A stretch of 64,000 bases of DNA from NCBI RefSeq assembly GCF_033095965.1, contig NZ_AP026801.1, positions 1,322,001 to 1,386,000 on the forward strand, given 5' to 3'. Positions 1 through 9,332 of the stretch are shown one piece after another. Position 1 is the stretch's first letter; every line of letters begins with the position of its first letter. A program made the position numbers and the translations under genes. The notes under the pieces are model-generated. The model saw nothing but the letters and a program-made list of their open reading frames with translations, ran no database searches and was not told the origin of the DNA. The stretch is from Xylocopilactobacillus apis. GTDB taxonomy: Bacteria > Bacillota > Bacilli > Lactobacillales > Lactobacillaceae.

Positions 1-370
1 AAAATTGATTTATATCTTGAATTAATGTATTAGGTATATTCAAGCCATTTTTATTGCGATCAATGGCAGAAAACAAATGATCCGATAAAGATAATAATAA
101 AGTATCTGTAAAATTAAAATCTTTTTCTTTACCAACTTTAATTAATATATCTCTTATTTCTTCGATAAAATCCATTGATAATTCAGAAAAATAATCTATA
201 TAATAGTTAAAATCTTTTTTGCTAGGAAAATAAGTTCTTTCAACAAGATTAGAATTAATTTGGTCCCCTTCTTTTATATTAAATCCGACGCCTTTACCTG
301 TAATAATAGCATTAATGCCGTTAATTCTGGCTGTTACAGCATTATTGTTTAGTTTCTTAAGAACTTTCAT
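1..370 (-). CDS. BglG/LicT-family transcription antiterminator (partial, N-terminal part)
   Basis: Only the first ~123 codons are present; the gene runs off the left edge. The start is the ATG at 368-370, with a GGAG ribosome binding site upstream. Residues 1-55 match the CAT RNA-binding domain of BglG/SacY/LicT proteins (MKVLKKLNNNAV, then TGKGVGF, then KEGDQIN). After this comes the beginning of a first PRD domain, with LSDHLFSAIDR around residue 105. Family proteins bind a RAT hairpin in beta-glucoside or sucrose operon leaders and prevent termination, with PTS-dependent phosphorylation of PRD histidines. The regulated PTS operon presumably lies to the left of the window. The substrate cannot be told. 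Confidence 0.85.
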   Translation of the reverse strand, partial: MKVLKKLNNNAVTARINGINAIITGKGVGFNIKEGDQINSNLVERTYFPSKKDFNYYIDYFSELSMDFIEEIRDILIKVGKEKDFNFTDTLLLSLSDHLFSAIDRNKNGLNIPNTLIQDINQF

Positions 371-396
371 TAATCATCTCCGCTCAATTAATTATT

Positions 397-411
397 TTGA
401 AACGTTTTCAA
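397..411 (-). promoter_or_regulatory. Candidate cre (CcpA) site in front of the antiterminator gene
   Basis: A nearly palindromic TTGAAACGTTTTCAA lies between the -10 element at 425-430 and the start codon at 370. Read on the minus strand, TGAAAACGTTTCAA matches 12 of 14 positions of the cre consensus TGWAANCGNTNWCA. A site just downstream of the transcription start would fit carbon-catabolite repression of a beta-glucoside-type regulator. Functional status is inferred. Confidence 0.45.
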
Positions 412-424
412 AAAATTTGCTTCA

Positions 425-433
425 ATTATAACA
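425..433 (-). promoter_or_regulatory. Extended -10 promoter of the antiterminator gene
   Basis: The minus strand reads TGTTATAAT, a perfect extended -10 element (TGnTATAAT), about 55 bases upstream of the start codon. No good -35 hexamer is visible, which is common for extended -10 promoters. Confidence 0.45.
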
Positions 434-834
434 GTATTTAGCAAAATATCATTTGATCTATTTAAAACTGTCTTTGAATTATAATATATAAAATAAAAAT
501 CTTAAAAATCACTTTTTAAAATTTATATATTTGGATTCTTAATAGCCTGGTCGATCATACTACTAAACATATGCTAACATTGACATCTGAGATTTAAAAA
601 ATATTTACTTTTTTCTACAAAATATAAATGATAAGAATACTTTCATTGCTTAAATAAACATCATTTCTTTTAAAACTTATAATCAAATTATCATAGTTAA
701 ATAAAATTTGTTTTTTAATATAATCTCTCTATATTTTTAAAAATAATAAATGGCTTTTAACACATATTTGCAATTATTGTTTTAAGTTTATATTTTAAAT
801 TGTAAGTTCATTAAAAAAATTAATTATTATGGCC
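434..834. other. Long AT-rich intergenic region with no recognised gene
   Basis: About 400 bases between the antiterminator promoter and the terminator of the next operon. It is extremely AT-rich with many short A and T runs. I see no ORF with a ribosome binding site, no tRNA-like fold and no repeat family. TATAAT-like strings occur by base composition alone. Confidence 0.5.
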
Positions 835-876
835 AAAAAAAAAGCATTTCAGCCTATAAACTAAAGTACTTTTTAG
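835..876 (-). terminator. Rho-independent terminator of the transporter/reductase operon
   Basis: Read on the minus strand, AAAAAGTA-C-TTTAG pairs with CTGAA-A-TGCTTTTT (one mismatch and two G·U pairs) and runs into a tract of nine T. The stem overlaps the stop codon of the oxidoreductase gene. Confidence 0.5.
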
Positions 877-2195
877 ACAAGGTAATTAAGGTCAGCGCTA
901 CGACTTGGATAAGCAAAAATTGTCCGAGCCACTTCAACTGGAGAAATCTTTTGATTAATTAAAAGAACAAATTGATTAATCATGTCATCTGCTGAACTAG
1001 ATAAAATTGCCCCTGCAGCTAAACGATCCGTATTAGGATCAATGACCGTCATAATTTTTGCAACTGGTTCTTTAGTCAAATTATAATTATACCAATGTGT
1101 TACATCTGTAGTCGTAATTTTATAATCAATTTTAGAATTTAAAGAATCAAACCCCACCTGAGCAAGTTTTAAAGTTGAATACACTACACTTGGAATTACT
1201 GGATATCTAATCGGTTTGGCTGAATTTAAGCCTAAAATCCTTTCAGCAGCATAGTTTCCTTCAAATTCGGCAACTGGTGTTAATTTCGGAAGTTTCTTTG
1301 CCGCACAGTCACCGATTGCATAAACATTGGCTCGACTAGTTTCTAAATTTTCATTAACAACAATACCGTGAGAATCTGTTTCAATATCTACATTATTTAA
1401 ATTTAATTCTTCGATGTTAGGTATGCGCCCTGTTGCATTCAAAACCCAATCTGCCCTAATGACTTCTGTATTAGTGGTTACTTCAAAACTTTCTTCAACT
1501 CTTTTAACTGATTTTATTTCTTCGTTAAAGTGAAAATTGATTCCTGTTTCCTCCATCACCCGAACCAAATCTCCAACTAATTTTTTTGGAAAAGCTTTAA
1601 GCGGCTGATCATTATGCTGGATAATATCAACATTTGCTCCCGCTGTTCGAGCAATATTACTTAATTCAAGCGCAATATAACCAGCACCAAGAACGACAAT
1701 TCTCTTAGGCATCTGTTTTAACGAAAGAAAATCACTACTATTATGCAGATATTCTGATCCCGGAATTGTTAGAGTTCGAGTTTTTTGACCGGTCGCAATG
1801 ATAATATTTTTCGGATCATAAAAATCATCATTAATTTTTATCAGGCCGTTTGTTTGAAATTGTGCAGTTCCTTGAACAGTTTGAATGTGACTATTTTTAA
1901 GACTTGATTGCATTTGAGCTGGAATTTTACTGGTATACGACTCTTTAAATTCCATCAAAGTAGGCCAGTCAATTTTTACTTCCCCTTTTAAGCCGTTTTC
2001 TTCGAATCTTTTTGTTTGTTCAGCTAATTCCACTGCCGAATAAAGCATTTTTTTAGGATCACAGCCTCGATTAGGGCAAGTTCCGCCCCAAAGATCGTTT
2101 TCACAAACAACAACCGTCTGATTTGCTGCTAATTTTTCAGCTGCCGCTAAACCTCCAGGGCCGCTTCCAATTACTAAAGTATCTATTTTTTTCAT
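873..2195 (-). CDS. Glutathione-reductase-like FAD/NAD(P)-dependent disulfide oxidoreductase
   Basis: This is a class I pyridine-nucleotide disulfide oxidoreductase of 440 residues. It has an FAD Rossmann motif at residues 7-14 (VIGSGPGG), the redox-active pair in GGTCPNRGCDPKK (around 38-50), a second nucleotide-binding GxGYIALE motif (around 170) and an FAD-contacting AIGDCA motif (around 292). The C-terminal segment, where glutathione reductase carries the His-Glu dyad (HPT..E), reads AYPSRSADL, so the usual His is absent. It is the last gene of an operon, 12 bases after the transporter ATPase gene, with an AAAGGAG site. Known family members reduce glutathione, mycothiol-like or other low-molecular-weight disulfides. 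The operon link suggests a substrate imported by the transporter, but this is inference. Confidence 0.85.
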   Translation of the reverse strand: MKKIDTLVIGSGPGGLAAAEKLAANQTVVVCENDLWGGTCPNRGCDPKKMLYSAVELAEQTKRFEENGLKGEVKIDWPTLMEFKESYTSKIPAQMQSSLKNSHIQTVQGTAQFQTNGLIKINDDFYDPKNIIIATGQKTRTLTIPGSEYLHNSSDFLSLKQMPKRIVVLGAGYIALELSNIARTAGANVDIIQHNDQPLKAFPKKLVGDLVRVMEETGINFHFNEEIKSVKRVEESFEVTTNTEVIRADWVLNATGRIPNIEELNLNNVDIETDSHGIVVNENLETSRANVYAIGDCAAKKLPKLTPVAEFEGNYAAERILGLNSAKPIRYPVIPSVVYSTLKLAQVGFDSLNSKIDYKITTTDVTHWYNYNLTKEPVAKIMTVIDPNTDRLAAGAILSSSADDMINQFVLLINQKISPVEVARTIFAYPSRSADLNYLV

Positions 2196-2207
2196 GACGC
2201 TCCTTTA

Positions 2208-3158
2208 CTAGCTTTCTTGAGCTAAGAACTTAAATAAACTACTGCGGGTTAGATAACCCAAATCAACTTTCTCGTCAGCAACCCTAATTAATTCATTACT
2301 TGCAAAAAGAGGCAATGCTTCATTAATTGAACTAAAAGGTGAAATTCGGACTAATGATTTCAAATCTTCTTTAAAGTAACGTTTAGGAATCCTCATAAAA
2401 GGCCACTTCAATGGATTTTGCTGTAAATCAGATCCCGCAAAAAATGAATTTACAAAATTGTTTGCGGGGTTTGTGGTAATCTCTTGGGGAGTTGCAACTT
2501 GCTGAATTGCCCCATCTCGCATTACTGCAATTCTTTCCCCTAATCTAAGTGCTTCATTCATATCATGAGTTACAAAAACAATTGTCGTTTTGGTCGCTCG
2601 ATGAATTTGTAAAACCAAATCCTGAAGCTGAGTTCTCACAATCGGATCCAAAGCACTAAATGGTTCATCCATTAATACCAGCGGTGGATTAACCGCAATT
2701 GCTCTTAAGATACCGATTCGCTGTTGTTCACCACCGGATAAATCTGAAGGATAACGCTGGGCATATTCATCCGGATTAAGGTCAACGTCTTCAAGCAACT
2801 CCCTAACTCGTTCGTAAATTTTGCTTTTCGACCATTTTTTCATTTCCGGAATTACGGCAATATTTTGTTCAACCGTTAAGTTAGGGAACAGAGCACTTTC
2901 TTGTAAAACATACCCTATATTTAGACGAAGATGTCTGATATTTGCTTGATTAAGATTTTGCCCACTAACAATTACTTTTCCGCTTGTTGGAGTAATTAAA
3001 TGATTAATCATTTTCAAAGTCGTTGTTTTTCCGCTGCCTGAAGTTCCAACCAAAACGAAAAATTCACCTTCATTAATCTCAAGATCTAAATCTTTAACAA
3101 CGGTCGTATCGCCGTATACTTTATTCACCTGCTGGAAATTAATTATCTTTTGCGTCAT
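2208..3158 (-). CDS. ABC transporter ATPase, betaine/choline/ergothioneine (OpuCA/EgtUA) family
   Basis: The protein contains all ABC ATPase motifs: Walker A GTSGSGKTT (around 39-47), signature LSGGEQQR (around 140), Walker B LVLMDEPFSALD (around 160) and the H-loop VFVTHD (around 193). The C-terminal ~75 residues resemble a shortened CBS-type regulatory region, as in OpuCA-like proteins. The start codon overlaps the stop of the upstream permease gene by one base (TAATG), so the two are translationally coupled. It powers the partner permease/binding protein at the membrane. OpuC-type osmolyte uptake and EgtU-type ergothioneine uptake share this architecture and cannot be separated from this subunit. 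Confidence 0.88.
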   Translation of the reverse strand: MTQKIINFQQVNKVYGDTTVVKDLDLEINEGEFFVLVGTSGSGKTTTLKMINHLITPTSGKVIVSGQNLNQANIRHLRLNIGYVLQESALFPNLTVEQNIAVIPEMKKWSKSKIYERVRELLEDVDLNPDEYAQRYPSDLSGGEQQRIGILRAIAVNPPLVLMDEPFSALDPIVRTQLQDLVLQIHRATKTTIVFVTHDMNEALRLGERIAVMRDGAIQQVATPQEITTNPANNFVNSFFAGSDLQQNPLKWPFMRIPKRYFKEDLKSLVRISPFSSINEALPLFASNELIRVADEKVDLGYLTRSSLFKFLAQES

Positions 3159-4693
3159 TATTTTGGCCCCTTAATCAAATGGTGTTTTATAAGATAATTA
3201 CGAGCAACACTGGCAGCAGATTTCTTTTCAAAATTAACCTGGCGATTCATTTCCTGCATTTCCTTATTAGAAATCCGATTTTTTAGTTTAGATAAACTCT
3301 TTACGATTTCCGGATGCTTGGAAGCAAAACTTGTATTCATCAGTGGGGCACCTTGATAAATGGAGAAAAAATGCTGATCGTCGGTTAGTACTCGTAATTT
3401 ATAAGCAGCAATTTGTGCATCTGTGGTATAACCATTAGTCAAATTAACTTTTCCTTTATTTAGCGCAATATATCTTAAAGACGCATCAAGCGATTGCGTC
3501 GGAAACGAAATTTGATAAACTTTTTTTAATCCCGCAAATCCATCAGCCCGATTTAAAAATTCCAAATCAAAACCGCCCTTCATTAAACTTTCTACCTTTT
3601 GTAAATCACTAATTTTAGTTAAATGATGAGCTTTAGCAAATTTTTCTTTAACCACCAAAGCATAGGTATTGTTGTACTTCATTGGATCTAAGTAAGTCAT
3701 TTCAAATTGATTTTTTAAGCCATTTTTTGCAACTTTATAAATCTGCTGAGCAGTTGCCTGTTTGGGTAGACTTCCCTTTTTAACTTTAACGAGACTTTCT
3801 GTAACAGTACCAGAAAATTCGGGATAAATATCAATTTGTTTAGCTTTTAAAGCATTAAACAAAAAGCTAGTCTGGCCAAAATTGGGCTTTAATTCAACTT
3901 TAATATGCGAATTGTCATTTTCAATCAAATCTTTATACATATTAATTAAAATTTCTGGCTCTGATCCTAATTTACCAGCAATTACAACGCGAGTTGTGGC
4001 AGAACCTACATTTTGATAAATGTTAGTACCAACAAACAGAGTAATTACAGCAACGAAAACACCGATTGTATATCGAAATTTTGCTTTTTGAAGAAGTCGA
4101 ATTAACGAGCTGAAAATGATAGTCAAAACTGCCGCAGCTATTGCCCCAATTAGCGTCAATGACATGTCATTGCGGTCGATTCCAAGTAAAATTAAAGTTC
4201 CCAAACCACCCGCTCCAATCAAAGCAGCGATTGTTGCGGTCCCAATTATCATAACCAGTGCGGTACGGATTCCAGAAATTATCGCATTCATTGAGAGCGG
4301 TAATTCAACTTTGAATAATCTGCGCCACCGAGACATCCCAAAAGCATCCGCCGCTTCAATTAAAAGCGGATCAATACTGGTTAATCCGAGATAAGTATTT
4401 TGAAAAATTGGCAAAAGTGCATAGATAACTAAGGCAATGATTGCTGGCGTGTTGCCAATTCCAACAAAAGGAATCAGTAAACCTAATAAAGCAAGAGAAG
4501 GGATTGTTTGAAAAACTCCGGTTACCTGCAAAAGAAAATTAGCTATTTTCCGATGATTTACAACTATAATCGCCAGTGGTACTGCGATGACAATTGCAAT
4601 CAAAAGTGAAATTAATGAAATATTCAGATGCTGCCATAAAGCAGTCCAAAATTCATTTTGATGTAATTTAAAAGTCGAGACTAGCTCGTTCAT
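3158..4693 (-). CDS. Fused permease/substrate-binding protein, OpuC/EgtUBC type
   Basis: This 511-residue protein fuses two parts. Residues ~20-225 form a BPD-type permease with five or six membrane helices and an EAA loop (EAADAFGMSRWRRLFKVELPL). Residues ~235-505 form a solute-binding domain of the glycine-betaine/choline type, with DIYPEFSGT and NNTYALVV segments. The domain is fused to the C-terminus of the permease and faces outside. Fused OpuB/C-like proteins and the pneumococcal ergothioneine importer EgtUBC share this layout. It is the first gene of a three-gene operon with the ATPase and a glutathione-reductase-like enzyme. That context favours a thiol-related solute such as ergothioneine, but the ligand is not established by sequence. 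Confidence 0.85.
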   Translation of the reverse strand: MNELVSTFKLHQNEFWTALWQHLNISLISLLIAIVIAVPLAIIVVNHRKIANFLLQVTGVFQTIPSLALLGLLIPFVGIGNTPAIIALVIYALLPIFQNTYLGLTSIDPLLIEAADAFGMSRWRRLFKVELPLSMNAIISGIRTALVMIIGTATIAALIGAGGLGTLILLGIDRNDMSLTLIGAIAAAVLTIIFSSLIRLLQKAKFRYTIGVFVAVITLFVGTNIYQNVGSATTRVVIAGKLGSEPEILINMYKDLIENDNSHIKVELKPNFGQTSFLFNALKAKQIDIYPEFSGTVTESLVKVKKGSLPKQATAQQIYKVAKNGLKNQFEMTYLDPMKYNNTYALVVKEKFAKAHHLTKISDLQKVESLMKGGFDLEFLNRADGFAGLKKVYQISFPTQSLDASLRYIALNKGKVNLTNGYTTDAQIAAYKLRVLTDDQHFFSIYQGAPLMNTSFASKHPEIVKSLSKLKNRISNKEMQEMNRQVNFEKKSAASVARNYLIKHHLIKGPK

Positions 4694-4719
4694 TAACGCT
4701 CCTATATAAATGTCTTGAA

Positions 4720-4766
4720 ATAAAAAAGCACTGAAGTGTTATTAACAGCACTAAAGTGTTTAATTA
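4720..4766 (-). terminator. Terminator made of two tandem imperfect palindromes
   Basis: Two 20-base units (4727-4746 and 4747-4766), each containing AGCACTnAAGTGTT, lie directly after the DUF6483-like gene. On the minus strand the units pair with each other (CACT..AGTG twice, around a 2x2 internal loop) and run into TTTTTT. This forms a terminator before the transporter operon. The same repeat could alternatively be a tandem operator, because the core is CACT-N2-AGTG. Confidence 0.5.
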
Positions 4767-5134
4767 GCCATTTCTAATTCGATTTGATTCAATTCTTTTA
4801 AACCTGCTGCTACAAAGTCTTTTAAATAATTACCTTCTTGTAATTGTGATTCATCAAGCTGCAATAAGGTTCCATAAAGCCAACGACCAAGTTCTAAATA
4901 CTTTTCTTCTTCCATTGAGTAACGAAGAATCTTAAGCTGCACTACTGCTTTAGAATATTTCTTTTGGTTGGTTAAGATTTGTAATTCCTTTTGATGAGGC
5001 AAAAGAGATGCATCTTTTTGCGGAAAGACAATTTCCGTCCCAGCTTTAGATTTACCATGAGATAACAAATAGCCGAGCCCTTGGCCAAAAGCTTTTACTT
5101 GTCGAACAATCCAATCTTTCTCATCGTGCTGCAT
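4760..5134 (-). CDS. DUF6483-like hypothetical protein
   Basis: A soluble 124-residue protein with a predicted all-helical pattern. It has no signal peptide and no membrane segment. The N-terminus (HDEKDWIVRQVKAFGQGLGYLL) and the helical repeat-like remainder resemble small lactobacillar proteins grouped as DUF6483. The fold may be TPR-like, since LQILTNQKKYSKAVVQLKIL looks like a helix pair. It follows guaC, but has its own extended -10 promoter (5164-5172) and a GAGGT ribosome binding site. No function is known to me. Confidence 0.6.
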   Translation of the reverse strand: MQHDEKDWIVRQVKAFGQGLGYLLSHGKSKAGTEIVFPQKDASLLPHQKELQILTNQKKYSKAVVQLKILRYSMEEEKYLELGRWLYGTLLQLDESQLQEGNYLKDFVAAGLKELNQIELEMAN

Positions 5135-5163
5135 CTATTTACCTCAACTAATTGTCTAAATTA

Positions 5164-5172
5164 ATTATACCA
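5164..5172 (-). promoter_or_regulatory. Extended -10 promoter of the DUF6483-like gene
   Basis: The minus strand reads TGGTATAAT in the short gap between guaC and the downstream gene. It is placed about 30 bases before the start codon, with the ribosome binding site TTGAGGT between them. Confidence 0.5.
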
Positions 5173-5182
5173 AAAATAGTAA

Positions 5183-6169
5183 TTAATAGTTATCTCCATT
5201 AAGAACTGAATTTTTTACGATCACATAATCCACATAACGAATATCATTTAGTTTGCGCCCACCAGCGTAGGAAATCGATGATTGTAAATCTTGGTGAATT
5301 TCACCCAGTGTATCAGCAAGCATCCCTCGATAAGGAACTAACATTTGTTTCCCTTCTACATTACGGTAAGCTCCCTTTTGCTTCTCAGAAGCTGAACCCC
5401 AATATTGTTTATATGTTTTTCCATCAATTACGATCTTATCACCAGGTGATTCTTCATGCCCTGCTAAAAGCGAGCCGACCATTACCATCGTTGCTCCAAA
5501 GCGGATCGATTTAGCGATATCACCATTGTAGCGAATCCCGCCATCGGCAATAATTGGTTTTTGAGCTGCTTTTGAACATAGTCTTACTGCTGCTAATTGC
5601 CACCCGCCAGTACCAAAACCTGTTTTTAGTTTAGTAATACAAGCTTTTCCGGGGCCAATTCCAACTTTTGTGGCATCTGCTCCCGCATTTTCAAGTTCTC
5701 GAACTGCTTCGGGTGTGCCAACGTTACCAGCAATTACAAAACTTTGCGGTAGAGATTTTTTCAAATGCTTAATCATTTTAATTACTGAATCAGCATGACC
5801 ATGGGCAATATCAATTGTCACATATTCAGGAATATCTCCCGCAGCTGCTAGTTCATCTATAAAATCATGCTCACTCTGCTTTACCCCAACACTGATTGAG
5901 GCGTACAGATTTTTTTCGTGCATCCTTTTAATAAAATCATGACGAGTTTCTGGATTAAAGCGGTGCATAATATAAAAATATTTATTTTCAGCCAGCCAAA
6001 CTGCAAGCGGTTCATTTAAAACGGTCTCCATATTAGCTGGAACTACTGGAATTTTAAACGTTCTTGAGCCAAATTTAACAGAGGTGTCTGCCTCACTGCG
6101 GCTTTCAATGATACATTTATTAGGTACTAGTTGAATGTCTTCGTAATCAAACACTTCAGAGGGAATCAT
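5183..6169 (-). CDS. guaC: GMP reductase
   Basis: An IMPDH/GMPR-fold TIM barrel of the short form without CBS domains, about 328 residues. This length and the segments [37 protein letters not shown] (catalytic Cys near residue 177), [20 protein letters not shown] and YRGML identify the bacterial GuaC type. It converts GMP to IMP with NADPH, returning guanine nucleotides to the adenine branch. The neighbour purA, 15 bases upstream in the same operon, consumes the IMP. The start could be the ATG at 6167-6169 or the TTG just before it. Both are served by the AAAGGAG site. Confidence 0.93.
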   Translation of the reverse strand: MIPSEVFDYEDIQLVPNKCIIESRSEADTSVKFGSRTFKIPVVPANMETVLNEPLAVWLAENKYFYIMHRFNPETRHDFIKRMHEKNLYASISVGVKQSEHDFIDELAAAGDIPEYVTIDIAHGHADSVIKMIKHLKKSLPQSFVIAGNVGTPEAVRELENAGADATKVGIGPGKACITKLKTGFGTGGWQLAAVRLCSKAAQKPIIADGGIRYNGDIAKSIRFGATMVMVGSLLAGHEESPGDKIVIDGKTYKQYWGSASEKQKGAYRNVEGKQMLVPYRGMLADTLGEIHQDLQSSISYAGGRKLNDIRYVDYVIVKNSVLNGDNY

Positions 6170-6187
6170 CAAATTTATTCTCCTTTA

Positions 6188-7537
<1,350 letters not shown>

Positions 7538-7563
7538 TTAGGTTGATAATTTCAAGCAATAAA

Positions 7564-7579
7564 ATGCAATTTACTGCAT
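7564..7579. promoter_or_regulatory. Inverted repeat between divergent purA and purB
   Basis: ATGCA-N6-TGCAT lies in the middle of the 147-base region between the two divergent purine genes. It does not match the Bacillus PurR box. It is recorded as a possible operator only. Confidence 0.2.
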
Positions 7580-7624
7580 AAAATGTGGTAAGGTTGAAAT
7601 ATCAAAAAAAGAATGAGGATCTTT

Positions 7625-8920
7625 ATGCTTGAACGTTATTCCCGACCAGAAATGGAAAAAATATGGTCCAAACAAAATCAGTATCAATCTTGGCTCGAAG
7701 TAGAAATTGCTGTCGATGAAGCTTGGGCAAAACTTGGTGAAATTCCCCAAGAAGATGTTGATAAAATAAAGAAAAATGCAGCTTTTGACGAAAATAGAAT
7801 TGCAGAAATTGAAAACATAACTCATCATGATGTCGTTGCATTTACCAGAAACGTTTCTGAATCTCTTGGTGAAGAGCGAAAATGGGTGCACTATGGGGTT
7901 ACTAGTACCGATGTTGTAGACACTGCACAGGGTTACCGCTTAAAGCAGGCAAACAATCTCCTGCGACAAGATATCGAAGAATTTTTGGAAGTAATCAAGA
8001 GACAAGCTATTAAGTATAAGGACACGGTCATGATCGGGAGAACTCATGGCGTACAAGCTGAACCAACTACTTTTGGTTTAAAGCTTGCCCGCTGGTATTC
8101 AGAGATGAAACGTAATTTAGATCGTTTCAATGCTGTCGCCGATGAAGTTGAAGCTGGAAAAATAAGCGGTGCTGTAGGAACTTTCGCTAATGTCCCCCCG
8201 TTTGTCGAAGAGTACGTTTGTAAAACTTTAGGCCTCAGAGCTCAAGAAATTTCCAGTCAAGTTCTGCCTCGTGATCTCCACGCCAACTATATTGCATGCT
8301 TAGCTTTAATTGGAACAAGTCTAGAAGAATTTGCCACTGAAATCAGATCTTTGCAGCGTTCAGAAATTCATGAAGTAGAAGAATGTTTTAGAAAAGGACA
8401 AAAAGGCTCCTCAGCCATGCCTCATAAACGCAATCCAATTGGTTCAGAAAACATCTGTGGACTTGCGAGAGTTCTAAGAGGTCACATTCAAACTGCCTAT
8501 GAAGATGTTGCCCTCTGGCACGAAAGAGATATATCTCATTCTTCAGCTGAACGAATTATTTTACCTGATTCAACTGAACTTTTAGATTATATGCTTCATC
8601 GATTTAGTGGCATTTTGGTCAATTTAACTGTCTTTCCAGAACGAATGAAGAGTAATATGAATTTAACTTATGGCTTAATTTACAGTCAGCGAGTTATGCT
8701 TAAACTAATAGATGCTGGGTTAACTCGAGAAGAGGCTTATGATTTAGTTCAGCCCCTTACCGCAAAATCTTGGGATGAAGGAGTTCAGTTCAAACCTCTC
8801 GTTGAAGAAAATAAAACCATTACTGAGCATTTAGATCAACAAGAAATAGATGATGCCTTTGATTATCATTATCATCTAAAAAACGTTGACGAAATTTTTA
8901 AAAGAGTTGGAATTTTATAA
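7625..8920 (+). CDS. purB: Adenylosuccinate lyase
   Basis: A fumarase/aspartase-superfamily lyase that cleaves adenylosuccinate to AMP and fumarate and also acts on SAICAR. The signature [16 protein letters not shown] (around 262), [10 protein letters not shown] and [14 protein letters not shown] are present. Its length of 431 residues is normal. An upstream in-frame ATG at 7613 is part of the ribosome binding site (GAATGAGGAT), so the ATG at 7625 is taken as the start. It is convergent with the small membrane-protein operon and ends at a strong terminator. Confidence 0.95.
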   Translation: MLERYSRPEMEKIWSKQNQYQSWLEVEIAVDEAWAKLGEIPQEDVDKIKKNAAFDENRIAEIENITHHDVVAFTRNVSESLGEERKWVHYGVTSTDVVDTAQGYRLKQANNLLRQDIEEFLEVIKRQAIKYKDTVMIGRTHGVQAEPTTFGLKLARWYSEMKRNLDRFNAVADEVEAGKISGAVGTFANVPPFVEEYVCKTLGLRAQEISSQVLPRDLHANYIACLALIGTSLEEFATEIRSLQRSEIHEVEECFRKGQKGSSAMPHKRNPIGSENICGLARVLRGHIQTAYEDVALWHERDISHSSAERIILPDSTELLDYMLHRFSGILVNLTVFPERMKSNMNLTYGLIYSQRVMLKLIDAGLTREEAYDLVQPLTAKSWDEGVQFKPLVEENKTITEHLDQQEIDDAFDYHYHLKNVDEIFKRVGIL

Positions 8921-8963
8921 AAAAAGCATCATTCAAAATCATAAATTTTGAATGGTGCTTTTT
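8921..8963 (+). terminator. Bidirectional terminator after purB
   Basis: AAAAAGCATCATTCAAAAT pairs with ATTTTGAATGGTGCTTTTT around a 5-base loop. The T tract on the plus strand serves purB and the A tract serves the convergent operon ending at 8965. Confidence 0.9.
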
Positions 8964-8964
8964 A

Positions 8965-9168
8965 CTACAATGTAGGACGATCTTTTATCTTAGCATCACG
9001 AATTACACCCCAAACTAATAAAATATCCACTATGATTAAAAGAATTGGATTCTTGGCGTGCTCAGCGAAAATCCAATACAACGAATATACAACAAGGATT
9101 AAACTAACCCAAATCATGATCTTATCTTTCAAATCATAACTTTTATAAGTATTAATTATTTTTTTCAT
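8965..9168 (-). CDS. Small two-helix membrane protein at the end of the LytTR operon
   Basis: A 67-residue protein starting at the ATG 9166-9168, which has a very strong GGAGGAG site that overlaps the stop codon of the preceding peptide gene. A longer open frame exists upstream but lacks a ribosome binding site. It has a Lys-rich N-terminus and two hydrophobic segments (about 18-34 and 43-55), ending in a basic tail (RDAKIKDRP). Such small membrane proteins beside peptide genes are often immunity proteins. That is an inference from context; I do not recognise the family. Confidence 0.7.
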   Translation of the reverse strand: MKKIINTYKSYDLKDKIMIWVSLILVVYSLYWIFAEHAKNPILLIIVDILLVWGVIRDAKIKDRPTL

Positions 9169-9179
9169 CTGTGCTCCTC

Positions 9180-9323
9180 CTACTGAACATATCCGATCAA
9201 GCCACCAATTACTGCTCCGACGATTCCGCCAATCCAAGTCATGGTTTTCCCTTTTGGTCGTAACCAAAGAATTCCAGTGGAAGCACCAATCATTGCTTCT
9301 ATTGCAACATTACCCCAATTCAT
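9180..9323 (-). CDS. 47-residue glycine-zipper hydrophobic peptide
   Basis: This short gene starts at the ATG 9321-9323 behind a perfect AGGAGG that overlaps the stop codon of the response-regulator gene. It ends with TAG at 9180-9182, which itself lies in the ribosome binding site of the next gene. The peptide begins MNWGNVAIEAMIGAS, has a polar turn RPKGK at ~22-26 and a C-terminal GxxxG-rich helix (WIGGIVGAVIGGLIGY). There is no double-glycine leader. It could be a leaderless bacteriocin-like or pore-forming peptide, a signalling peptide, or a small membrane subunit. The tight coupling on both sides argues strongly that it is translated. Confidence 0.72.
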   Translation of the reverse strand: MNWGNVAIEAMIGASTGILWLRPKGKTMTWIGGIVGAVIGGLIGYVQ

Positions 9324-9332
9324 TTATACCTC

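Noticed and set aside
7571-7891. 106-residue minus-strand ORF over the start of purB
   Set aside because: It is antisense to a clear purB frame, has no ribosome binding site and no family resemblance.
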